Shown here piece by piece: positions 6,829 to 14,504 of a DNA stretch of 24,390 nt. Position 1 is the first letter of the stretch; every line of letters begins with the position of its first letter. The DNA is from an uncultured Rickettsiaceae bacterium (GTDB lineage: Bacteria; Pseudomonadota; Alphaproteobacteria; Rickettsiales; Rickettsiaceae): the NCBI GenBank assembly GCA_905479885.1, contig CAJQOE010000052.1, positions 1 to 24,390 on the forward strand, read 5' to 3'. Under the pieces are notes generated by a model. That model did not search any database and had not been told where the DNA came from. It saw only the letters and a list, made by a program, of their open reading frames with translations. The position numbers and the translations under genes were made by a program.

Positions 6829-7089
6829 ATGGATCCAGGATTTGTAGGGGAGATAGGTAGAGAAGCAGTATACGTATTAGTTATGACATCAATGCCTGTG
6901 TTGCTTTTGGCTTTGGTGGTCGGTTTGTGTATTTCGTTGTTTCAGGCTTTGACTCAAATTCAGGAAACTACTTTAACATTTGTGCCTAAAATTATTGCAG
7001 TATATTTTGGTATGTTAGTTATTATGCCTTATATGTTTGGCAAACTGAAAGTTTTTATGGATCACATAATGCAGCACATTATTCAGTAG
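6829..7089 (+). CDS. fliQ: Flagellar type III export gate protein FliQ
   Basis: FliQ is a small two-helix membrane subunit of the FliPQR export gate at the base of the flagellum. The 86-residue length is typical. Two hydrophobic hairpin helices (about 15-38 and 48-70) flank the conserved loop ISLFQALTQIQETTLTFVPK. It follows flgH by 21 bases and is the last recognisable gene of this plus-strand flagellar run. fliP and fliR are not adjacent, so flagellar genes are probably scattered in this genome, as is common in Rickettsiales with flagella. Confidence 0.93.
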   Translation: MDPGFVGEIGREAVYVLVMTSMPVLLLALVVGLCISLFQALTQIQETTLTFVPKIIAVYFGMLVIMPYMFGKLKVFMDHIMQHIIQ

Positions 7090-7111
7090 TCAGGTATGTT
7101 TATTTTATGTT

Positions 7112-7139
7112 AGTTTAATTTGAATATTATAATTAAACT
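7112..7139. promoter_or_regulatory. Inverted repeat upstream of mutS (weak terminator or operator)
   Basis: Nine-base arms agtttaatt 7112-7120 and aattaaact 7131-7139 are perfect reverse complements around a 10-base loop, and T-rich sequence follows. The stem is nearly all A-T, so termination after fliQ would be weak. A TATAAT (7128-7133) falls inside it and could be the -10 box of a mutS promoter, in which case the repeat could be an operator. No good -35 was found. Confidence 0.3.
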
Positions 7140-7153
7140 TCTAATTTCCTACC

Positions 7154-9814
7154 ATGAACGAAAATCAATTCAAAGTAAAATATAATTATACTAACGCCAC
7201 TCCGGTGATGCAGCAATTTCTGGATATTAAATTCAGTAATATTGAATGCCTATTGCTATTCCGTATGGGTGATTTTTATGAATTATTTTATGAGGATGCA
7301 ATTACTGCTAGCCGGACACTTGGTATTGCGCTTACTAAGCGTGGTAAAACTGGAGCAGATGAAATAGCAATGTGCGGTGTTCCGCATCACGCCTTGGAGA
7401 ACTATTTAAATAAATTACTTGAAGAAGGCTTTAAGGTCGCTATTTGCGATCAGACAGAAACGCCAGAGCAGGCAAAAAAACGTGCTGGGTATAAGGCGGT
7501 AGTTAATAGGTCTGTAGTAAGGATTATCACTCCCGGGACTATTATTGAAGAATCTCTGCTTGCAGCAGGAGAACCTAACTATTTAGTTAGTATAGCAATA
7601 GATAAACATATAGCTTCCATTGCATCAGTAGATTTATCTACCTCAGAATTTTTAGTTATTTCATTGCCAGAAGCAGAGATTCTTAATGAGATTGCACGTT
7701 TGCGCCCCAAAGAAATATTATTGAGTGATAAATATCGGATTAGTGATCTTGCTTCGTTAATTAGTACGCAGTTAAATATGCGTATTTCTTTTCAGGTGGA
7801 TAGTTTTTATGCACCGCGTAAATGTGAAAATAACATTCTAGATTTTTATAAAATTACTGCGCTAGATGCTATTGGTCAATTAGCAGGAGCGCAAATTTCT
7901 GCAGTTGGAAGTATTATTGAATATATTTCATTAACTCAGAAAGAAAAATTACCCAAATTACCAACGCCTAAGATTCTAAATTACCAAAAATTCATGAGCA
8001 TAGATGCCTCAACCAGGCGTAATTTAGAAATTAATAATACACAATCTGGCGGCGTTAAAGGTAGTTTGTTTGCTTGTATAGATGGCACAGTCAGCAAAGG
8101 GGGAAGCCGTTTATTATATCAATATCTTTCCGCGCCTCTAATTGATATTGATTTAATCAACAAACGTTTAGATATTACGACGTTTTTTTATAATAATATT
8201 TCTTTAGTTGAATCGATTAAAAAAGCCTTGAAGCAAACAGGAGATCTAGAGCGCTGCATCACGCGTTTACATATGGGGCGCAGTACGCCGAAGGATCTGC
8301 TTAGTATTAAATATACGATTGAAATTGCAGAACAGATACGTGCTGAGTTTGTAATAAACAAAAATATTGATTTACCCAAAAATATTGAAAAAATCATCGA
8401 GCCCTTGTTAGGACAAAGCGAATTATATGAATTAATTGCAGCCTCTATTAGAGAAGAAGCTTCTAATTCTATTAGCGACGGAAAAATCATTAAACCAGAA
8501 TATCATCCCAAAATCGTAGAACTATATGAACTGATAGAAAATGGGCAAGCTGCAATCGATAAATTGCGCAATCAATATCGAATGGATACTGGCATTGATA
8601 CTCTAAAAATCAATAATAATAATGTACTGGGATTATTTATTGATATTACTTCAAGGCATGCTGATAAAGTTTTGGATACTAAATTTATCCATAGACAGAC
8701 GACAGCTAACTCTGTGCGTTACACCACAAAAGAATTACAAGAGCTTGAGAGTAAGATGGTTAATGCTAAATTGCTTGTAGTGAATTTAGAACAAGAAATT
8801 TATCACAAAGTTTGTTTGCAGGTAATTGATCACCAGGCAAAGCTACTTTCGTTGGCAAAGACTCTAAGCATACTTGATGTATATTGTTCTTTTGCAATGT
8901 TGGCAGAGGAACATGATTATTGCAGGCCAGAGCTATCAAATGATATGCAATTTGAAATAATAGAAGGCAGACACCCGGTAGTAGAGGCGGCTTTAAAAAA
9001 ATCTAATGAAAGTTTCACATATAATGATTGTACTCTATCAAGTGATGAACGTGTATGGTTGATTACGGGGCCCAATATGGCAGGAAAAAGTACGTATTTA
9101 AGGCAGAATGCGGTGATTGCAATATTGGCTCATATCGGATCGTACGTTCCGGCTAAATCGGCGCATATTGGTGTAGTGGACAAAATCTTCACTCGCATTG
9201 GTGCTGGTGATGATTTGAACAAAGGGCAATCAACATTTATGCTAGAGATGCTGGAAACTTCCGCCATATTGGCACAATCTTCGCATCAATCATTGATTAT
9301 ATTAGATGAAGTAGGGCGGGGTACTTCTACTTACGACGGCGTATCCATCGCGTGGTCTGTGCTTGAGCACATACATGATAAAATTCGTGCACGCTGTTTA
9401 TTTGCTACGCATTATCATGAACTGACATCAATGGAAAATATATTACCAGCATTGGCTAATTATACTATAGATATACAGGATAATGACGGGATCATTTTGT
9501 TCTTGCATAAAATAATCAAAGGCGCTGCAGATCGGTCATATGGGGTGCATGTGGCGGAGCTTGCGGGTTTGCCAAAATCAGTTATTAAAAGGGCTTTAGA
9601 ACTACTTAAAAAATTTGAGAAGGATGCGGGAAAATCAAATAAACAAATAATGCAATCAGAGTCACATAATATGAGTTTATTTGAAATGAATGCAAGTAAT
9701 CCTATCAATGAAAAACACAGTAAACTCTTTGCCCAAATAGTCGAAATTGACCCAGATAAACTAACGCCACGAGAAGCTTTGGATGTTTTGTATAAATTAA
9801 AGGAAAATTCTTGA
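7154..9814 (+). CDS. mutS: DNA mismatch repair ATPase MutS
   Basis: MutS recognises mispaired or looped bases and starts methyl-independent or MutL-dependent repair. The 886-residue product is full length. The mismatch-binding domain carries the F41-Y-E43 wedge in RMGDFYELF. The clamp and lever domains occupy the middle. The ATPase domain has Walker A GPNMAGKST (639-647), an STFMLEMLE segment, Walker B LIILDEVGRGTS (D718, E719) and the ATHYHEL switch. The C-terminus ends with the LTPREALDVLYKL helix used for tetramer contacts. Nothing looks degraded. The start ATG 7154 lies 65 bases past fliQ without a strong Shine-Dalgarno. Confidence 0.97.
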   Translation: MNENQFKVKYNYTNATPVMQQFLDIKFSNIECLLLFRMGDFYELFYEDAITASRTLGIALTKRGKTGADEIAMCGVPHHALENYLNKLLEEGFKVAICDQTETPEQAKKRAGYKAVVNRSVVRIITPGTIIEESLLAAGEPNYLVSIAIDKHIASIASVDLSTSEFLVISLPEAEILNEIARLRPKEILLSDKYRISDLASLISTQLNMRISFQVDSFYAPRKCENNILDFYKITALDAIGQLAGAQISAVGSIIEYISLTQKEKLPKLPTPKILNYQKFMSIDASTRRNLEINNTQSGGVKGSLFACIDGTVSKGGSRLLYQYLSAPLIDIDLINKRLDITTFFYNNISLVESIKKALKQTGDLERCITRLHMGRSTPKDLLSIKYTIEIAEQIRAEFVINKNIDLPKNIEKIIEPLLGQSELYELIAASIREEASNSISDGKIIKPEYHPKIVELYELIENGQAAIDKLRNQYRMDTGIDTLKINNNNVLGLFIDITSRHADKVLDTKFIHRQTTANSVRYTTKELQELESKMVNAKLLVVNLEQEIYHKVCLQVIDHQAKLLSLAKTLSILDVYCSFAMLAEEHDYCRPELSNDMQFEIIEGRHPVVEAALKKSNESFTYNDCTLSSDERVWLITGPNMAGKSTYLRQNAVIAILAHIGSYVPAKSAHIGVVDKIFTRIGAGDDLNKGQSTFMLEMLETSAILAQSSHQSLIILDEVGRGTSTYDGVSIAWSVLEHIHDKIRARCLFATHYHELTSMENILPALANYTIDIQDNDGIILFLHKIIKGAADRSYGVHVAELAGLPKSVIKRALELLKKFEKDAGKSNKQIMQSESHNMSLFEMNASNPINEKHSKLFAQIVEIDPDKLTPREALDVLYKLKENS

Positions 9815-9817
9815 TTA

Positions 9818-9845
9818 TTGAAGTTATTTGCAATAGAAATATAAA
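9818..9845 (+). promoter_or_regulatory. Putative sigma-70 promoter for the methyltransferase gene
   Basis: TTGAAG at 9818-9823, a 16-base spacer and TATAAA at 9840-9845 lie just after the mutS stop and 25 bases before the ATG at 9870. AGGAAAA around 9858 would serve as ribosome-binding site. In AT-rich DNA such matches occur by chance. Confidence 0.35.
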
Positions 9846-9869
9846 CAAAATTATTATAGGAAAACTTTT

Positions 9870-11207
9870 ATGACTAAAGCAAAAAAAGCTACAGTAAAAT
9901 CTAAGGACTTAAAGCAAGTCCAAGATCATTATTTAGACTACCCTTACCCGCATAGAAATCCGGAAGATGAAAAAACTAGATTATTAAGAATTTACGGGGA
10001 TTATCTGGGTGAAATAAATCACTGGTTATTTGAAGGCAAGAAAGAATTTAAAAAAGGTTTTCGTGTTTTGATAGCTGGCGGCGGTACAGGTGATTCTACA
10101 GTCTACCTAGCTGAGCAATTAAAAGATACTGATGCTGATATCGTCTACCTTGATTTTAGTAAAAATAGTATGAAAATTGCACAAGAGCGTGCTAAAAATC
10201 GTGGGCTAAAAAACATTACTTGGATTAACGATAGCATATTAAATATTCCAGATTTAAAGCTTGGTAAGTTTGATTATATCCAATGTTCTGGTGTTTTGCA
10301 TCATTTAGAAAATCTAGATGCGGGCTTAAAAGCCTTGTCAGATTCGCTAACTGATGATGGCGGTATGGGGATAATGGTGTACGCGCAGTATGGTAGAACA
10401 GCTGTCTATCAAATCCAAGATATAATGAAGATGGTTAATGAAGGCGTTGAGTCACGCCAGGAAGAAGTAAAAAATGGCTGGGAAGTAATGAATAATTTAC
10501 CAGCAACTAATTGGTATAATCGTGGTAAAGATTTGCTTTCAGACCATATTAGTCACGGTGATGTTGGTATGTACGACATGTTCTTGCACAAACAAGACAG
10601 GGCATATACCGTTCCACAGATCTATGATTTTGTAGAAAAAGCAAAGTTAAATTTTGTCGAATTTCAGTCTGCTCATAGTCGTGCTATGCTCAATATTGCG
10701 CGTTATATTAAAGATCCAGTATTATTGAAGCGTTTGCAAAAGATGGATAAATCCAAACAGCAAGCAATGTGTGAAATCATGTGCGGATCAATCATTAAGC
10801 ATAGTTTTTATGTATCAAAGAAGAAAAAGCCTGTTGCTAAATTAACAAATTTGGATAATGTACCTTATATATATATAGTACCTAACGTACCAAAGCAGGT
10901 TTCAGATTATCTAGCAATGAATAAGAATTTGATTGGCAGCCATATGCAGTTTTCTTGGAAATCAGATTTTCTTGGTGATACTACCATATATATCCCTGTG
11001 TCTCAATATACAGAGCATTTATTCCGCCATATGATTAGTGAAAGTAAGAGTCTTAAAGAAATTTTTCAGGGGATAGAAAAAGATATGGGCAAAAAAATTA
11101 AAGATACTGATCTAATGGGCGAAGTGAATAGGATTTTCCCTCTACTAGAAGAAGTTGGTGTTTTGCTATTACGCAATAAAAAAATTAGTATTGTGCCGAT
11201 AAAATAA
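9870..11207 (+). CDS. Class I SAM-dependent methyltransferase of an alphaproteobacterial family, substrate unknown
   Basis: The 445-residue product begins with a basic N-terminus and the family-like block DHYLDYPYPHRNPEDE (19-34). A Rossmann-fold methyltransferase domain follows: motif I VLIAGGGTGDST (66-77), the acidic ribose contact D95 in IVYLDFS, and GVLHHLENLDAG (141-152) corresponding to motif IV/V. The YPYPxRNPxDE start and the later block LFLHKQDRAYTVPQIYDF recall a family common in Alphaproteobacteria that is usually annotated only as methyltransferase. Residues after about 290 form a second domain I cannot name. Rickettsia outer-membrane protein lysine methyltransferases share a broadly similar two-part layout, but I see no specific link. 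An AGGAAAA ribosome-binding site precedes the ATG. Small molecule, protein or RNA targets are all possible. Confidence 0.8.
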   Translation: MTKAKKATVKSKDLKQVQDHYLDYPYPHRNPEDEKTRLLRIYGDYLGEINHWLFEGKKEFKKGFRVLIAGGGTGDSTVYLAEQLKDTDADIVYLDFSKNSMKIAQERAKNRGLKNITWINDSILNIPDLKLGKFDYIQCSGVLHHLENLDAGLKALSDSLTDDGGMGIMVYAQYGRTAVYQIQDIMKMVNEGVESRQEEVKNGWEVMNNLPATNWYNRGKDLLSDHISHGDVGMYDMFLHKQDRAYTVPQIYDFVEKAKLNFVEFQSAHSRAMLNIARYIKDPVLLKRLQKMDKSKQQAMCEIMCGSIIKHSFYVSKKKKPVAKLTNLDNVPYIYIVPNVPKQVSDYLAMNKNLIGSHMQFSWKSDFLGDTTIYIPVSQYTEHLFRHMISESKSLKEIFQGIEKDMGKKIKDTDLMGEVNRIFPLLEEVGVLLLRNKKISIVPIK

Positions 11208-11225
11208 GGTTGCATATTCATTGAG

Positions 11226-11262
11226 ATAAAACGTGGTGATTTTATAAATTATTACGTTTTAT
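11226..11262 (+). terminator. Stem-loop between methyltransferase and recJ, possible terminator
   Basis: Nine-base arms ataaaacgt 11226-11234 and acgttttat 11254-11262 are perfect reverse complements around a 19-base loop. It lies 19 bases past the methyltransferase stop. Following sequence is A/T mixed rather than a T-run, so it may be a weak terminator or a regulatory structure ahead of recJ. Confidence 0.3.
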
Positions 11263-11292
11263 AAATATATAATTAAGTTATACGAGGCTCTT

Positions 11293-13053
11293 TTGACTAA
11301 ATCTAGTTGCGGTAAATATTGGCGATCTAGGGATTATGATGAAGGGTTTATTTCTGATCTTGCTCGTGTTTTAAAAATCAGTGATTTATTAGCTAGACTT
11401 TTATCGTCGCGAGTCAGTTCGCTTGAAGAAGCTGAACAATTCCTTGACCCCAAAATTAAATCTCAGCTTCCAGATCCTATGCATTTAAAGGATATGGAAC
11501 AAGCAATTGAGCGTACTATAAAGGCTATTCAAGCGTCAGAAAAAATATGCATCTTTGCAGATTATGATGTTGATGGTGCCACTTCTTCAGCGTTATTACT
11601 TAATATATTTAGAGAACTACAAGTTAATGCTAGTATATATGTGCCAGACCGAATTTCTGAAGGTTATGGCCCAACGGTGGAGGCGATGCGCAAAATTCAT
11701 AAAAGTGGAGTGTCGTTGCTAATCACGGTTGATTGTGGTTCAGTTGCCTTTGAGGCTCTGGATGCAGCATCTGATATTGGTATGGATGTTATTGTTATAG
11801 ATCACCATATTAGCATGGATAATTTACCCAAAGCTGTAGCGGTGATTAACCCAAATCGTTTAGACGAAACTAGTGAGTGTAAAAATCTAGCAGCAGTGGG
11901 AGTATCTTTCTTATTTGCAGTAGCATTATTGGCCAAGCTTAAGAGCATTGATTATTTTCAGAAAAAAAACCTTGCCCCGCCCAATTTAATTAAGCAATTA
12001 GACCTAGTAGCACTTGGAACTGTTTGTGACGTAATGCAGCTTACGGGACTAAATAGGGCTTTTGTTAAGCAAGGGCTAAAAGTTGCTAGGTCTAGAGGGA
12101 ATATAGGTTATAAAACTCTATGTGATGTTGCAAATATTCAAGAGGCGATTAATTGTTATCATTTAGGCTTTGTGCTTGGTCCAAGGATTAATGCAGGTGG
12201 TAGGGTTGGTAAATCGTCACTTGGTGCTACCTTGCTTTCTACGAATTCAGCATTAGAAGCGCACGAAATTGCTACAGAGCTTGATCGGCATAATGAAGAA
12301 AGGAAAGTTATAGAATTTACCATGATTGAAGAGGCCAATGCTATGGCAGAGGCGCAAAAGGACGATCCAATGCTATTTATTAAAGGAGAGGGGTGGCACC
12401 CTGGTGTAATTGGTATTGTAGCTGGGCGTTTGAAAGAAAAATATAATAAGCCAGTGGCTGTTATTGCAGTTAATGAAGGAATTGGCAAGGCTTCGTGCCG
12501 TTCAATCAAAGGAGTAGATTTTGGTTGTAAGCTTATTGAGGCGAAGCAGCATGATTTATTAATAGCTGGCGGCGGTCACGCTATGGCAGCTGGGTTTACT
12601 GCCAAAGAAACAAAACTAGGTGAATTGCAGGAATTCTTAAATAATAAATTCAAAAAAGATTTAGATAAGTCTGATGCACATTTATATGAATATTATGATA
12701 TAGACTTAACTAGCTCTGCCGCTACTCTTGACCTTGTTTCTGAAATAGAATGTATAGAGCCGTTTGGTGTAGGTAATCAATCTCCAACTTTTAGGTTTTC
12801 AAATTTATACGTATTAAAAGCTGATGTTGTTGGTGCTAAGCATATTAAAGTTGTGTTTGCTCCAGAAAGGGAAGCATATGGATCTAAGCCACTAACAGCC
12901 ATTGCATTTAATGTTGTTGGTACAGAGATGGGGGATAAGTTATTATCTCGTAAGCCTCACTCGATGTCTGTGTTTGGTAAGCTTAAAGTAAATAAATGGC
13001 AAGATAGAGAAACTGTCCAGCTGCAATTAAGTGATTTATTGGTCTCAAGCTAA
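11293..13053 (+). CDS. recJ: Single-stranded-DNA exonuclease RecJ
   Basis: RecJ degrades single-stranded DNA 5' to 3' in RecF-pathway recombination and in mismatch and base-excision repair. The 586-residue product holds the DHH phosphoesterase motifs: DYDVDGATS (D90, D92, D94), DCGS near 150, DHH (170-172) and NPNR. The DHHA1 domain carries GGGHAMAAG (426-434), followed by the C-terminal OB-like domain with IEPFGVGNQSPTF. Length is normal. The start is TTG 11293 with GAGG six bases upstream; no ATG lies early in the frame. It is adjacent to another repair gene, mutS, with only the methyltransferase between them. Confidence 0.95.
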   Translation: MTKSSCGKYWRSRDYDEGFISDLARVLKISDLLARLLSSRVSSLEEAEQFLDPKIKSQLPDPMHLKDMEQAIERTIKAIQASEKICIFADYDVDGATSSALLLNIFRELQVNASIYVPDRISEGYGPTVEAMRKIHKSGVSLLITVDCGSVAFEALDAASDIGMDVIVIDHHISMDNLPKAVAVINPNRLDETSECKNLAAVGVSFLFAVALLAKLKSIDYFQKKNLAPPNLIKQLDLVALGTVCDVMQLTGLNRAFVKQGLKVARSRGNIGYKTLCDVANIQEAINCYHLGFVLGPRINAGGRVGKSSLGATLLSTNSALEAHEIATELDRHNEERKVIEFTMIEEANAMAEAQKDDPMLFIKGEGWHPGVIGIVAGRLKEKYNKPVAVIAVNEGIGKASCRSIKGVDFGCKLIEAKQHDLLIAGGGHAMAAGFTAKETKLGELQEFLNNKFKKDLDKSDAHLYEYYDIDLTSSAATLDLVSEIECIEPFGVGNQSPTFRFSNLYVLKADVVGAKHIKVVFAPEREAYGSKPLTAIAFNVVGTEMGDKLLSRKPHSMSVFGKLKVNKWQDRETVQLQLSDLLVSS

Positions 13054-13070
13054 ATGACTGTATTCTGGAT

Positions 13071-13088
13071 ATCAAATCCGAATTTGAT
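13071..13088 (+). terminator. Small stem-loop after recJ
   Basis: atcaaat 13071-13077 and atttgat 13082-13088 form a 7-bp stem with a 4-base loop, 18 bases after the recJ stop. T-rich sequence begins about 10 bases later (tttatttaatagtttttacttttttc). The distance to the T-run makes this a weak terminator candidate. Confidence 0.3.
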
Positions 13089-13150
13089 GGGTAATGTTTA
13101 TTTAATAGTTTTTACTTTTTTCTTGAATGACTTAATCTATTGGTTTATAC

Positions 13151-13179
13151 TTGTTCATATACTTGTATTATAGTATATA
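13151..13179 (+). promoter_or_regulatory. Putative promoter with overlapping inverted repeat, upstream of the 80-aa gene
   Basis: TTGTTC 13151-13156, a 17-base spacer and TATATA 13174-13179 could form a sigma-70 promoter. An inverted repeat, atatact 13157-13163 and agtatat 13172-13178 with an 8-base centre, spans the spacer and -10 box, as an operator would. The gene starts about 80 bases downstream. The matches are short and lie in very AT-rich sequence. Confidence 0.3.
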
Positions 13180-13261
13180 AAAGAAATTAAGGGGTACGTA
13201 ATAATTTATAATTAATCAAATAATAACAATAATAATTTCAATATAAATAAAAGGAAAAAAT

Positions 13262-13504
13262 ATGAAGAATACTAATGAAGGCACCTCAATATCAATTAAT
13301 GCAGCAGTACACGTAGGCGCGATAAAAATTTTTCCTGGTGCTGTAATTACAATTCCTGCCAGCAATAGTATTAGTGGTCCAATAGATATTATCTTTGGAG
13401 AGGATGTAATGCATTTGGCAGAGAATGCGTCTTTGAGCAATTGTACTATGGAAGTAGTAGGTGATCAATTGCAAATTACACCTTTAGGTGAATTAGCAGA
13501 ATAA
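13262..13504 (+). CDS. Hypothetical 80-residue protein, unrecognised
   Basis: I do not recognise this protein. It starts MKNTNEGTSISINAAVHVGA and continues with alternating short hydrophobic and small residues (IKIFPGAVITIPAS, GPIDIIFGEDV, EVVGDQLQITPLGEL). This suggests a small beta-rich fold with no membrane segment or signal peptide, and it has one cysteine. Evidence that it is real: a good AAGGA ribosome-binding site seven bases before the ATG, a promoter-like element upstream, and a strong terminator right after the stop. It is a single-gene transcription unit by appearance. Minus-strand frames across the same bases have no ribosome-binding site. Confidence 0.65.
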   Translation: MKNTNEGTSISINAAVHVGAIKIFPGAVITIPASNSISGPIDIIFGEDVMHLAENASLSNCTMEVVGDQLQITPLGELAE

Positions 13505-13539
13505 CAAGCAAAATTTAACCTTTTTTTGAATGTTCTTTG

Positions 13540-13571
13540 TCGCCGACTGTTGTATATTCGCTGGTCGGCGA
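13540..13571 (+). terminator. Rho-independent terminator of the 80-aa gene
   Basis: tcgccgac 13540-13547 and gtcggcga 13564-13571 form a perfect GC-rich 8-bp stem with a 16-base loop, followed by tttatgttttt. It lies about 35 bases past the stop at 13504 and just before the convergent gene ending at 13596. On the minus strand no T-run follows, so it mainly serves the plus-strand gene. Confidence 0.65.
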
Positions 13572-13595
13572 TTTATGTTTTTATAACTTATGTTT

Positions 13596-14156
13596 TTACT
13601 CCTCTTCTTTAGTAGTAAGGCCTTTTAATTTGGCTAGTGCAGCCTCCAGTAAGCTATTGTCGTAGGCATCACCTGATACGTAGTTGGGTGTATCAGGTTC
13701 TTCAGTTTCTGCTGGTGGCTCTTCAGCCGCTACTGGTAGTTCAATAATTTCATTAAGTACATTTAATCTATCTCGCGCGGCGTCGGTTAAGCTGTCATAG
13801 TAGGCTTCGCTTAGTATATAATTGGCGCTGGTGCTTTGATTAGTTGTTGTAGTATTTTGAGGATAGGCATTAACATGGTCTGCAAAGTTAATTCCTAGCA
13901 ATTGAGCTCTAATGCTGTCAAGTAACTCATATTTGTACGTAGTGCTGTCTAAATAAGGAAAATTTTTGATAATATTATGCTCATAAGTATCCAGTGGTAA
14001 AAGCAGGTCTGAGGTCCTGACTTTGTTTGCTACACCATTTGCATTATTAATAGTGTCTAGTCTGTCACTAGCTGCGGCTACTGTTAGAAAATATGCAATA
14101 TCTATCATAAGAGTATGGTTTAAATTTTGATCAAGTTCTCTCGTCATGTAAATCAT
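13596..14156 (-). CDS. Hypothetical protein with internally repeated Tyr/Ala/Leu motif
   Basis: I do not recognise this 186-residue acidic protein. It shows a repeated helical motif of about 25 residues with pattern NY-(I/V)-x3-AY-x2-SL-x2-AA-x3-L. The clearest copies are NYILSEAYYDSLTDAARDRL (about 113-132) and NYVSGDAYDNSLLEAALAKL (about 158-177). A weaker one, IDIAYFLTVAAASDRLDTIN, lies near the N-terminus and a degenerate one around 68-92. A Pro/Glu/Thr linker separates the last two copies. No signal peptide or membrane helix is seen. It starts at ATG 14156 or 14147, inside the preceding gene (26-base overlap), implying coupling with the membrane protein. A role cannot be assigned; repeats suggest binding. 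Confidence 0.6.
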   Translation of the reverse strand: MIYMTRELDQNLNHTLMIDIAYFLTVAAASDRLDTINNANGVANKVRTSDLLLPLDTYEHNIIKNFPYLDSTTYKYELLDSIRAQLLGINFADHVNAYPQNTTTTNQSTSANYILSEAYYDSLTDAARDRLNVLNEIIELPVAAEEPPAETEEPDTPNYVSGDAYDNSLLEAALAKLKGLTTKEEE

Positions 14157-14331
14157 CTAAGTCATCAATATGCAAAATCATTTCATCTGCCTGAGTTTCA
14201 ACTTTCGCAAGTTGACCATTTGGAGCGAAATGTTCAATAATTTTATCAGAGAAGGACAAAAACACCGCTATTGTCGCAGCTAATAAACCTAAAAATACAG
14301 ACATAATCCACATCTTAATTTTATTTGGCAA
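14131..14331 (-). CDS. Hypothetical small single-pass membrane protein
   Basis: This 66-residue product has a short basic N-terminus (MPNKIKMW), one membrane helix (about 8-27) and an acidic cytoplasmic or periplasmic tail ending HIDDLDDLHDERT. The start appears to be TTG 14331, with an AAAGGAG Shine-Dalgarno 13 bases upstream, a little far. ATG 14313 is an alternative that would lose the basic start. A consensus-like promoter lies just upstream. Its 3' end overlaps the start of the repeat protein, so the two probably act together. I do not recognise a family. Confidence 0.55.
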   Translation of the reverse strand: MPNKIKMWIMSVFLGLLAATIAVFLSFSDKIIEHFAPNGQLAKVETQADEMILHIDDLDDLHDERT

Positions 14332-14361
14332 TTAATAATAGAAACTCCTTTGCCTATTACA

Positions 14362-14389
14362 ATTATAAGTCTACACCCATTCTAGTTAA
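14362..14389 (-). promoter_or_regulatory. Putative sigma-70 promoter of the membrane/repeat-protein pair
   Basis: On the minus strand, TTAACT (14389-14384), a 16-base spacer and a perfect TATAAT (14367-14362) precede the AAAGGAG at 14351-14345 and the TTG start at 14331. Spacing of all parts is plausible. It faces away from the hydrolase promoter. Confidence 0.5.
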
Positions 14390-14443
14390 CAAATAGTAAA
14401 CGTAGATTTTTCTGCAATATATAATAAATCACCTAAGCATTAA

Positions 14444-14472
14444 TTGACCTGGAGGCATTATAAGGATAAAAT
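14444..14472 (+). promoter_or_regulatory. Putative sigma-70 promoter of the alpha/beta hydrolase gene
   Basis: TTGACC 14444-14449, a 17-base spacer and TAAAAT 14467-14472 match the sigma-70 pattern well and lie about 30 bases before the ATG at 14505. AAGGGA at 14487-14492 may be the ribosome-binding site, about 12 bases from the start. Confidence 0.5.
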
Positions 14473-14504
14473 GTATAAGTTAAATTAAGGGAATCATATT
14501 ATAT

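Noticed and set aside
8188..8490. Minus-strand frame of 100 codons inside mutS
   Set aside because: It is antisense to an intact, conserved gene and shows no family motif.
13216..13440. Minus-strand frame of 74 codons opposite the 80-aa gene
   Set aside because: It has no ribosome-binding site, and the plus-strand frame has a strong one plus a promoter and terminator. The low-complexity Ile-rich end comes from the AT-rich leader.
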